Shown: piece after piece, positions 15,858 through 23,804 of the stretch
How the letters are laid out: each line of letters starts with the position of its first letter
Position numbering within the stretch: position 1 is the first letter of the stretch
Assembly: GCA_910586895.1 (NCBI GenBank)
Contig: CAJUIW010000002.1
Span: 70,860 to 134,859 of the forward strand
From: an uncultured Muribaculaceae bacterium
GTDB lineage: Bacteria; Bacteroidota; Bacteroidia; Bacteroidales; Muribaculaceae
Length of the DNA: 64,000 bases
Direction: 5' to 3'
Position numbers and translations under genes: made by a program
The notes under the pieces: generated by a model
Database searches by the model: none
The model's input: the letters and a program-made list of their open reading frames with translations, nothing else
Told to the model about the DNA's origin: nothing

Positions 15858-15888
15858 CAAAATTACGTGCTTTATTCTAAATATGCAA
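15858..15888 (-). promoter_or_regulatory. Promoter of the tRNA-Asn pair
   Basis: On the minus strand TTG (15888-15886), a 20-bp spacer and TAATTTTG (15865-15858), 35 nt before the first tRNA. Confidence 0.8.
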
Positions 15889-15992
15889 CATTGTAAGCAA
15901 AAAAAATCATCATAATCATTATTTTTTGCAACTTTTTTATGTCGGAGGGTCCTAAACCGTGAAAAAAGATAGTTTGTTCCGTATTTCTGGTA

Positions 15993-16023
15993 TTGTATGA
16001 GGGGAGGGTTATGGCTAATTTTG
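15993..16023 (+). promoter_or_regulatory. Promoter of the DUF3737-MATE-MalY operon
   Basis: TTG (15993-15995), a 20-bp spacer and TAATTTTG (16016-16023); the ATG follows 23 nt later. Confidence 0.75.
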
Positions 16024-16046
16024 CAAAGTGAAAAATCATTAGGAAT

Positions 16047-16913
16047 ATGTCAACTATACATACTGAAAAAGTTATATCGGACAGTGAGTTCGGAGGTGAG
16101 CGCCCATTATTTGCAAGCCATGGGTTGCGCCTTGAGAATGTCACGATCCATGCCGGAGAGTCAGCTCTTAAGGAGTGCTCCGATATTGTGGCCGAGCATT
16201 GCCGGTTCGAGGGTAAGTATCCATTCTGGCATGTCGACAGGTTTGCTATCCATGACTGTGTGTTTACCGAAGGCGCCCGTGCCGCATTGTGGTATTCGCG
16301 CGGCCTGCTGATGACCGATACCCTGGTTGAGGCTCCTAAGATGTTTCGTGAGATGTCCGGTGTCAAGTTGGTGAATGTCCGGATCCCTGATGCGCAGGAA
16401 ACATTGTGGCACTGCTCGGATGTGACACTTGAGAATGTGGAGGTCAGTCATGCCGATTACCTCTTTATGCATAGCAGCGACATACGCATTGATCATTACC
16501 GTCAGCAGGGCAACTACTCTTTTCAGTACTGCCGTAATGTGGAGATCCGCAACGCGCATATTGACTCGAAGGATGCATTCTGGGGCACGGAGGATGTCAC
16601 GGTCTACGATTCGGAGATCACAGGCGAGTATCTTGGCTGGCATTCGAAGCGCCTGCGCCTCGTGCGGTGCCACATATCCGGCACACAGCCGCTATGCTAC
16701 TGCACCGACTTGATTATGGAGGACTGCACCATGGGCGAGGATGCCGATCTTGCATTTGAGTGTTCTTCGGTCAATGCTGACCTGAAGGGTCGGGTGACCA
16801 GTGTCAAGAACCCGCGATCCGGCTCAATAACTGCCGATGCGATTGGCGAACTGATTATTGATGAAAATATAAAAGCGCCGGCCGATTGCCGTATTATCAT
16901 AAGAAAGGATTGA
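16047..16913 (+). CDS. DUF3737 protein (parallel beta-helix)
   Basis: A 288-residue protein made of short repeats of about 20 residues (LKECSDIVAEHCRFEG, LWHCSDVTLENVEVS, FQYCRNVEIRNAHIDS, FWGTEDVTVYDSEITG), each with an alternating hydrophobic strand. This is the pattern of a right-handed beta-helix and matches the DUF3737 family as I know it. Function unknown. No signal peptide, so cytoplasmic. It is first in an operon with a MATE exporter, whose TTG start overlaps this stop codon, and a MalY-like enzyme. Confidence 0.85.
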   Translation: MSTIHTEKVISDSEFGGERPLFASHGLRLENVTIHAGESALKECSDIVAEHCRFEGKYPFWHVDRFAIHDCVFTEGARAALWYSRGLLMTDTLVEAPKMFREMSGVKLVNVRIPDAQETLWHCSDVTLENVEVSHADYLFMHSSDIRIDHYRQQGNYSFQYCRNVEIRNAHIDSKDAFWGTEDVTVYDSEITGEYLGWHSKRLRLVRCHISGTQPLCYCTDLIMEDCTMGEDADLAFECSSVNADLKGRVTSVKNPRSGSITADAIGELIIDENIKAPADCRIIIRKD

Positions 16914-18334
16914 TATCGCTCAAAAACTCTGACCGGCTTCTCGGTGAAATCCGCACCGGAAAGCCTATGACACTCCGCGGGCAGCTGCAGCTTACGGTGC
17001 TGCTGAGCATGCCCTCTATCGTGGCTCAGGTATCGTCGATAATAATGCAGTATATCGATGCCGCCATGGTAGGTAGCCTCGGGGCTGAAGCATCGGCGTC
17101 AATCGGTATAATATCGACTACCACATGGCTTTTCTGGGGGCTCTGCTCGGCCGTGTGTACAGGCTTTTCTGTTCAGATAGCTCACCTGATAGGTGCCGGC
17201 AGGAGGGATGAAGCGCGCCATGTGGTGCGCCAGGGATTGATGGCCTCTCTGCTGTTCAGCCTGGTGCTTGCATTGCTTGGCTGCGGTATAAGCGGAGAGT
17301 TGCCCCGTTGGCTTGGTGGTGGCGATGACATAGCCGCCGATTCGTCGAGCTATTTCTTCATATTCTCGCTGGCATTACCTGTTTTTCAGGCCGGATATTT
17401 TGCCGGAGCCGTGCTGCGGTGCAGCGGCAATATGCTTGTGCCCGGGCTGATAAATGTGATGATGTGTGTGCTTGATGTGATATTCAATATGTTTCTGATA
17501 TTTCCGGAGCATCAGTGGCACGGACTTACCATTCCGGGGGCCGGACTTGGTGTGACCGGAGCCGCGTTGGGCACTATACTTGCCGAGACTGTGGCAGGCG
17601 CGGCTATGCTTTATTATCTATGGCGGAAGTCGCCGCAGCTGAATATGAAAGGTACCTCCGGCAGCTATATACCCACACGTAAACTGCTGCGCCGGGCGTC
17701 GGTGATAGGGCTTCCCATAGCGGGCGAACATGGCATAATGTGCGGAGCGCAGATTTTAGTGACCACTATTGTAGCTCCTCTCGGCACGGCTGCTATCGCG
17801 GCCAATGCTTTTGCTATCACTGCCGAGGCACTATGCTATATGCCGGGCTACGGGATAGGTGAGGCGGCCACTACGCTTATCGGACAGAGCCTTGGCGCCG
17901 GGCGTGTTGACCTCTCGAAGCGATTTGCACATATCACCGTCTACTCCGGCATGGTGATAATGTCAGTCATGGGGCTCATAATGTATTTTGCCGCTCCGGC
18001 CATGATGGCCTTCTTTACTCCGGCTCAGGAGGTAAGGGAGCTTGGTGTGATGGCCCTGCGTATAGAGGCATGGGCCGAACCTATGTTTGCCGCGGCAATA
18101 GTATCGTACGGCGCTTTTGTCGGGGCCCGCGATACATTGATTCCAAGTTGTATGAATCTTGGAAGCATATGGGCTGTCAGGCTGACCCTTGCCGCACTGC
18201 TTGCTCCTGTCATGGGACTGCGGGGAGTGTGGATAGCCATGTGTGTGGAGCTTTGTTTCCGTGGTGCAATATTCCTGTGGCGTCTGTATAGCGGGGCATG
18301 GCTCCGTAAATATAAGAATCTTCAAAGTAGCTGA
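16910..18334 (+). CDS. MATE-family multidrug/metabolite exporter
   Basis: A 474-residue integral membrane protein with about 12 segments in two halves, the NorM/DinF layout (LTVLLSMPSIVAQVSSIIMQYIDAAMVGSLG at the start of half one; IGLPIAGEHGIMCGAQI at the start of half two). It would export drugs or metabolites using a Na+ or H+ gradient. The start is uncertain: TTG at 16910 overlaps the DUF3737 TGA and keeps an N-terminal stretch (NSDRLLGEIRTGKPMTLRG) that looks conserved; the first ATG is at 16967. GAAAGGA just upstream may help initiation. Confidence 0.85.
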   Translation: MISLKNSDRLLGEIRTGKPMTLRGQLQLTVLLSMPSIVAQVSSIIMQYIDAAMVGSLGAEASASIGIISTTTWLFWGLCSAVCTGFSVQIAHLIGAGRRDEARHVVRQGLMASLLFSLVLALLGCGISGELPRWLGGGDDIAADSSSYFFIFSLALPVFQAGYFAGAVLRCSGNMLVPGLINVMMCVLDVIFNMFLIFPEHQWHGLTIPGAGLGVTGAALGTILAETVAGAAMLYYLWRKSPQLNMKGTSGSYIPTRKLLRRASVIGLPIAGEHGIMCGAQILVTTIVAPLGTAAIAANAFAITAEALCYMPGYGIGEAATTLIGQSLGAGRVDLSKRFAHITVYSGMVIMSVMGLIMYFAAPAMMAFFTPAQEVRELGVMALRIEAWAEPMFAAAIVSYGAFVGARDTLIPSCMNLGSIWAVRLTLAALLAPVMGLRGVWIAMCVELCFRGAIFLWRLYSGAWLRKYKNLQSS

Positions 18335-18336
18335 CT

Positions 18337-19506
18337 ATGAAAGAACAATTTGATTTTGATGAAATAGTACCCCGCCGGGGGACCAATTCATATAAATGGG
18401 ATTCAGCTCCGGATTCACGGACTTTGCCTATGTGGGTGGCCGATATGGATTTCCGTACCGCTCCTGTCGTTATTGAGGCTTTGAAGCGCAGGGTGGAGCA
18501 TGGGATATTCGGCTATACCCGTGTGCCCGATGAATACTTCAAGGCTGTCACCGGATGGTTTGCGCGTCGTCACGGCTGGCGCTTCAGCGAGGACTGTATC
18601 CTGTATACCAGCGGGGTAGTGCCGGCGCTGTCGGCAGTCATCAAGGCTCTTGCCGAGCCGGGCGACAGTGTCATAGTGCAGACTCCGGTATATAACTGCT
18701 TCTTCTCCTCGATACGCAACAACGGCTGCCGTATTCTTGAAAATCCACTGATTTACAGCGATGGATATTATACAATGGATTTCGACGACCTTGAACGTAA
18801 GGCGTCCGACGGTAGCGCTCGTCTGCTGCTTCTGTGCAATCCACATAATCCGGCCGGAAGAGTGTGGCGGCGCGATGAACTTCAGCGTCTTGGAGAGATC
18901 TGCCTGCGGCATGGTGTGACGGTGGTGTCCGATGAAATTCATTGTGAACTGTCATTTCCGGGCTATAGCTACACCCCATTTGCTACAGTCGGCAGGGAGA
19001 TATTTGAGAAGTCGGTGATATGCTGCTCCCCCTCAAAAGCGTTCAATACGGCAGGGTTGCAGATAGCCAATATCATAACGCCTGATGCGGATGTGCGCCG
19101 GCGCATTGACCGTGCTATCAACGTCAATGAAGTGTGCGATGTGAATCCTTTCGGTGTTGAGGCTCTGATTGCGGCATATACGGGTGGAGAACCGTGGCTT
19201 GACAGTCTGCGTCAGTACCTGAATGACAATTACACCGAGCTGCGGGCCTATTTCGAAGAAAATTTGCCGTATCTGACCGTCACGCGGATGGAGGGAACTT
19301 ATCTTGTATGGGTCGACATCCGCCCTCTCGGTCTCGGAGCCGACACATTGGAAGAGCGTCTGCTTGCTGAGGAGCAGCTGTGGCTTAACTCCGGCACAAT
19401 GTATGGTACGGACGGCTTCCTACGCATCAACATAGCTTGTCCGCACGCTGTGATGATGGAGGGGCTTGAGCGCTTCCGCCGGTTTGTGAGCCGATGCCGT
19501 AGCTGA
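18337..19506 (+). CDS. MalY/PatB-type PLP-dependent aminotransferase (C-S lyase)
   Basis: A 389-residue fold-type I enzyme. The PLP lysine is Lys234 in SPSKAFNTAG; NPHNPAGRVW and SDEIHCELSFPG are the other cofactor motifs and are typical of MalY/PatB proteins, which cleave cystathionine or other C-S bonds. It starts 2 nt after the MATE stop, so the two may act on the same compound (inference). The substrate is unknown. Confidence 0.9.
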   Translation: MKEQFDFDEIVPRRGTNSYKWDSAPDSRTLPMWVADMDFRTAPVVIEALKRRVEHGIFGYTRVPDEYFKAVTGWFARRHGWRFSEDCILYTSGVVPALSAVIKALAEPGDSVIVQTPVYNCFFSSIRNNGCRILENPLIYSDGYYTMDFDDLERKASDGSARLLLLCNPHNPAGRVWRRDELQRLGEICLRHGVTVVSDEIHCELSFPGYSYTPFATVGREIFEKSVICCSPSKAFNTAGLQIANIITPDADVRRRIDRAINVNEVCDVNPFGVEALIAAYTGGEPWLDSLRQYLNDNYTELRAYFEENLPYLTVTRMEGTYLVWVDIRPLGLGADTLEERLLAEEQLWLNSGTMYGTDGFLRINIACPHAVMMEGLERFRRFVSRCRS

Positions 19507-19543
19507 AAGGAGGCGTAAATGCCGATAAATGGGAATTATTGCT

Positions 19544-19551
19544 TAAATTTG
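19544..19551 (+). promoter_or_regulatory. -7 promoter element of the unknown exported protein gene
   Basis: TAAATTTG lies 27 nt before the ATG at 19579. No TTG at the expected distance. Confidence 0.45.
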
Positions 19552-19578
19552 TGGAATACTGCTAAAACCGTATCCGCA

Positions 19579-21177
19579 ATGAAAAAAGTAATACTTCTTC
19601 TTGCCGCACTCCTGCCGTGCTTAGGAGTGATGGGCGCTGATGTGACAAACATTCCGTCGCTGTACAACGCATATAATGATAATGCAGTTGATGACCACGG
19701 AAAGGTAATGTTGCTAAAGAAATTTTTAGGTGATACGGTGACATTCAGAATCGAGGGCGCGGAGGCTTCGGATATGTTTCATGTCACTGTGCCTGATACG
19801 GTATGGGTTAAAAAGCGTCCTAAAAAGAATCCGGAGAAAGGGAAGCACTATGTGCTTAACGATGTGTTGGCCGGTGAATATGACGGAACTAAATTTGTGA
19901 CCCCGGTATCTGTTATCAACGGACGTAAGTTTGTAATAACCGGGGTAGAACCCAACTACGGAAGCAGTTATTATACATATGCGAGCGGTACGAAACTAAC
20001 GCTGACCACTCCCGGTCAGCCCGGGAATGTGGAAATCGTATTAAATCGAGACATGCCACATGACATGGTCATGACCTCCAGTCGAATCAAGCGAATCCTG
20101 CAGGAGGCTGTAGGCAGCGAATACTATTGTGGAACTAACGGGTCACATACCGGTGCGCAATTCAAACCTGTGATGCTTTCTTCATCGGACCATAAAGTGA
20201 CGTTTGATAAGCAGACGGGGCTTGTTCAATCAGTCTTGTCGGTCGAGTTGTTGGATGTTGACGGCAATATCGTAGATTTCAAACCTGAAAATAAGCGTGT
20301 GATGCCACAATCGCTTATCTCTGTAGCGGATTATAAGGAGAAGTATGAACTTCGTACCATAAATTCAGAAATTGACTATGATATATTGGCTAAACCGCTT
20401 GATAAGCCGTTTTCATTCTCTTTTATTCTTGGCGCTTTAAGAAGTGACGACGTAAAAGTCACCCAGACTATTGATCCACAGAATGCAGAACCATATAAAT
20501 GGGAATCCTGGAACTATAGTCTGTTGCCTGAGACAGAGATTCTGTGTATAGTGGACAGATTCAAATGCGGCGGTAAGGAATTTTATACCGCGGTGACCAA
20601 TGGCAAAGCTTTCTTTGTCCCGGCAGCCTATGTTGCAATAGATATTGATGATATGCCTAAGCTTGATTCTCTTGTCAATGCCTCCGATGATGTACGGAAA
20701 CATTTCATGTATGAGAACATTGTGATTACTCTAAAGTCGTTCAGCGATTATATGGACCGGTTGCTTAAAGAAATGGAATCCTATAAAGCGGGTGGATTGG
20801 TGATAGAGCAATATGGAGTATATGATGAAAGCGAATATACGGATGGAACAGGATTCAGAATAGAATTTATTAATCCAACGGAGCAGATGATAAAATATAT
20901 CAATATCACGTTTCAGGGCTATAATGCTGTGGATGATCCTGTAGGGCGCCCCATAGTGAAAAAGTGTATCGGGCCGGTATATCCTGGAGAAAATGCTACT
21001 TATGTGTTTGAGTATGCCTGGTTTACGGATATTGTTGAGTATGCAAAAATACGTTCATTGTCGGTACAGTATAAGAATGGTAAAACTAAGGTGATACCGA
21101 ATGCCGACAAGATTCTGATAAGTGATAAACTTCTGAAATTCTTTAAGTATGGTAATCCTGTAGAAGAATTCAAATGA
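19579..21177 (+). CDS. Exported protein of unknown function
   Basis: A 532-residue protein that I do not recognise. ATG 19579 gives a clear signal peptide (MKKVILLLAALLPCLGVMGA); 20 upstream in-frame codons overlap a promoter element and are rejected. There are no further membrane segments. The mature part is beta-rich and lysine-rich, with VWVKKRPKKNPEKGKHYV near residue 75 and a C-terminal domain containing FINPTEQMIKYINITFQGYN and YPGENATYVFEYAW, which resembles a beta-sandwich that could bind partners. It is AT-richer than its neighbours and overlaps the patatin gene by ATGA. Confidence 0.7.
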   Translation: MKKVILLLAALLPCLGVMGADVTNIPSLYNAYNDNAVDDHGKVMLLKKFLGDTVTFRIEGAEASDMFHVTVPDTVWVKKRPKKNPEKGKHYVLNDVLAGEYDGTKFVTPVSVINGRKFVITGVEPNYGSSYYTYASGTKLTLTTPGQPGNVEIVLNRDMPHDMVMTSSRIKRILQEAVGSEYYCGTNGSHTGAQFKPVMLSSSDHKVTFDKQTGLVQSVLSVELLDVDGNIVDFKPENKRVMPQSLISVADYKEKYELRTINSEIDYDILAKPLDKPFSFSFILGALRSDDVKVTQTIDPQNAEPYKWESWNYSLLPETEILCIVDRFKCGGKEFYTAVTNGKAFFVPAAYVAIDIDDMPKLDSLVNASDDVRKHFMYENIVITLKSFSDYMDRLLKEMESYKAGGLVIEQYGVYDESEYTDGTGFRIEFINPTEQMIKYINITFQGYNAVDDPVGRPIVKKCIGPVYPGENATYVFEYAWFTDIVEYAKIRSLSVQYKNGKTKVIPNADKILISDKLLKFFKYGNPVEEFK

Positions 21178-22052
21178 ACGGACTGGTACTTGAGGGAGGA
21201 GCCATGCGCGGGCTGTTTACAGCCGGGGTAATGGATGTAATGATGGAAGCCGGGATAGAGTTCGACGGAATTGTCGGGGTTTCGGCCGGGTCGAGTTTCG
21301 GCTGCAACTATAAATCGCGTCAGCCGGGACGCGTGCTGCGCTACAACAAGCGCTTCTGTCGCGATTCCCGCTACATGGGGTGGCGTCCGCTACTTACCGA
21401 AGGCAATCTTGTGGGAGCGGAATTTGCCTATCATTATCTGCCGCTTGAACTTGACCGGTTTGATATCGAAGAGTTTGAGCGTAATCCGGTGCAGTTTCAT
21501 GTGGTGTGTACCGATGTCGATACAGGCGAGCCGGTTTATTATGTGATGGATCGTGTGGACTATGACTCGCTTGAGTGGCTTAGGGCATCGGCATCAATGC
21601 CGGTTGTCACGAAGCCGGTGCGGGTAGCCGATGGGCGGCGTATGCTTGACGGCGGGATATCCGATTCAATTCCGCTACGCTACTTCCAGCAGCAGGGCTT
21701 CGACCGCAATATCGTGGTGCTCACCCAGCCGCGCGATTATCGCAAGGAGCCGGCGCCGGGATGGCTGTTCCGGTTGTTGCTGCCGAGGCAGAAGGCTATT
21801 GCCGAGGCCATGACGCACCGCCATGAGATGTACAATGCTCAGCTTGACTATGTCGCGGAGCAGGTTCAGGCCGGCGATACTATGGTGATAGCTCCTGACG
21901 AGCCGCTTCCAATAGGGCGCGTGGAGATGGATCCTCAGAAAATGCAGAGGGTGTATGACATGGGGCGTCAGGCAGCTTTGCGTTCGCTTGACGAAATGAA
22001 GCGATTCCTCAGACGCTCCCCGGAACAAAAACAGGGGTATAAACCGTTATAG
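21174..22052 (+). CDS. Patatin-like phospholipase (RssA/YjjU type)
   Basis: A 292-residue serine acyl hydrolase. The oxyanion loop LVLEGGAMRGLF is at residues 4-15, the nucleophile is Ser37 in GVSAG, and the catalytic Asp is Asp159 in LDGGISDSIP. The dyad is intact. It resembles cytoplasmic proteins of the YjjU group and lacks a signal peptide. It overlaps the unknown exported protein gene by ATGA, so it is made with it. Confidence 0.9.
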   Translation: MNGLVLEGGAMRGLFTAGVMDVMMEAGIEFDGIVGVSAGSSFGCNYKSRQPGRVLRYNKRFCRDSRYMGWRPLLTEGNLVGAEFAYHYLPLELDRFDIEEFERNPVQFHVVCTDVDTGEPVYYVMDRVDYDSLEWLRASASMPVVTKPVRVADGRRMLDGGISDSIPLRYFQQQGFDRNIVVLTQPRDYRKEPAPGWLFRLLLPRQKAIAEAMTHRHEMYNAQLDYVAEQVQAGDTMVIAPDEPLPIGRVEMDPQKMQRVYDMGRQAALRSLDEMKRFLRRSPEQKQGYKPL

Positions 22053-22106
22053 AATAGATAAGAGGCGTTTAACATTTGTTATTAAGAGCTCCTCTAAAAA
22101 TTTAAG

Positions 22107-22114
22107 TAAATTTG
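22107..22114 (+). promoter_or_regulatory. -7 promoter element of the S41 protease gene
   Basis: TAAATTTG lies 31 nt before the ATG at 22146. A TTTG at 22075 is too far upstream for a standard -33. Confidence 0.45.
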
Positions 22115-22145
22115 TCAGCTAATTTCAGCTATTTATCATAAGCTT

Positions 22146-23804
22146 ATGAAAAAACTCCTGTATATAGGCGCACTGATGCTGTCGGCAGCGGTGCTGGCTC
22201 AGGCCGGAATCCGTAGTAAAAAATCGGATGTGGCACGTAACTCCGATATTTTCAACTCTGTGATGAAGGAGGTGCAGACACTGTACGTCGATTCGTTTGA
22301 TGTGGACAAGTCGGTGCGCACGGCCATTGACGCCATGCTCAACCGTCTGGACCCCTATACGGAGTATATTCCTCAGAGCGAGCAGGCTGAATTCCGTACC
22401 AGCACTTCCGGCGAATATGCCGGAATCGGGTCATATATAATGCAGCGCGACGGTAATGTATATATCTCCGGCCCACATGAAGGCGGCCCGGCTCAGAAAG
22501 CCGGTCTGCGCTCCGGCGACCTGATACTGACCGTGGACGGGGATACGATGCTCAATACTCCCTACACCAAGGTCACTGAGCGGCTTAAGGGTACCCCGGG
22601 CACAAAGGTGCGCGTGAAAGTGAAGCGCCCATATGTGACCGACTCGATAATAGAGGTGGAGATGACCCGAGAGAAGATACAGATACCTTCCGTGCCGTTC
22701 GCAGGAATGCTTGACGGAGGTGTGGGCTATATAATGCTGACTTCATACACCGACAAATCGCCTGATGAAGTCAAGGAAGCGCTCAATTCATTCAAGGATA
22801 ATCCTGACCTGAAGGGTGTGGTGCTTGACCTTCGAGATAATGGTGGCGGCTATCTGGAGAGCGCCGTGAAGATTCTGGGCTATTTCCTTCCGAAAGGTAC
22901 CGAAGTGTTGCGTACCCGGGGCAAAGGCGTGCTGGAGGAGAAGGTTTATAAGACGTCAGGAAAGCCGATAATGCCTGACGTGCCTCTGATTATACTCACG
23001 GATGGCGCTACAGCATCGGCATCGGAAATAACCGCCGGCGCGCTTCAGGATCTTGACCGTGCGGTGATAATGGGCTCACGCACATTTGGCAAGGGGCTTG
23101 TGCAGGTGTCGGTAGGACTCCCTTACGACGGTATGCTGAAAGTCACTGTGGCCAAGTATTATATCCCGAGCGGACGCCTTATACAGGCCATTGACTACTC
23201 CCATCGTAATCCTGACGGCTCGGTGGCACGCATTCCTGACAGCCTCACCAATGAATTCACCACCGCGCGAGGCCGAAAGGTGCGCGACGGAGGTGGTATA
23301 ACTCCTGATGTCGATGTCAAGTATCCGGAATTGAGCCGTATTACCTACAATGTGGTCAGCGACAACTGGGCGTTTGACTATGCCAACAAGTATGCCGCCA
23401 CACATGCTACCGCACCCGCCCCGCGTGAAATTGAGATAACAGATTCGATGTATGCCGATTTTAAGTCTATGATTGACCCCGAACGGTTCAATTACGACAA
23501 GGTGTGTCTGACAATGCTCGACCGTCTGCGCGAAGCCGCCAAGCTCGAAGGGTATATGACCGACAGTCTTGCCGAGCAGTTTACGGTGATGGAAAGCATG
23601 ATGAAGCATCCGCTTGAAAAGGATCTGGACACTCACCGCAAGGCCATCGAGCCGTATCTGCGCCGTGAGATAGCTGACCGCTATTATTACCGCCGGGGAG
23701 AGGTTGAGGCAGCTCTGCGCGATGATCCCGCAGTGGCCGAGGCCGCCAAGCTCCTCAATAATACGGCTGAATACAATAAGATATTGTCAACAGGTAAGAA
23801 ATGA
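22146..23804 (+). CDS. S41 C-terminal processing protease (CtpA/Prc type)
   Basis: A 552-residue periplasmic protease. Signal-like N-terminus (MKKLLYIGALMLSAAVLAQA), a PDZ domain from about 85 to 170 (SGPHEGGPAQKAGLRSGDLI), then the S41 core with the nucleophile Ser in GATASASEITAGAL near residue 292 and the Lys in SRTFGKGLVQ near 316. It degrades or trims proteins from their C-termini. Its stop overlaps the mfd start as ATGA. Confidence 0.92.
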   Translation: MKKLLYIGALMLSAAVLAQAGIRSKKSDVARNSDIFNSVMKEVQTLYVDSFDVDKSVRTAIDAMLNRLDPYTEYIPQSEQAEFRTSTSGEYAGIGSYIMQRDGNVYISGPHEGGPAQKAGLRSGDLILTVDGDTMLNTPYTKVTERLKGTPGTKVRVKVKRPYVTDSIIEVEMTREKIQIPSVPFAGMLDGGVGYIMLTSYTDKSPDEVKEALNSFKDNPDLKGVVLDLRDNGGGYLESAVKILGYFLPKGTEVLRTRGKGVLEEKVYKTSGKPIMPDVPLIILTDGATASASEITAGALQDLDRAVIMGSRTFGKGLVQVSVGLPYDGMLKVTVAKYYIPSGRLIQAIDYSHRNPDGSVARIPDSLTNEFTTARGRKVRDGGGITPDVDVKYPELSRITYNVVSDNWAFDYANKYAATHATAPAPREIEITDSMYADFKSMIDPERFNYDKVCLTMLDRLREAAKLEGYMTDSLAEQFTVMESMMKHPLEKDLDTHRKAIEPYLRREIADRYYYRRGEVEAALRDDPAVAEAAKLLNNTAEYNKILSTGKK

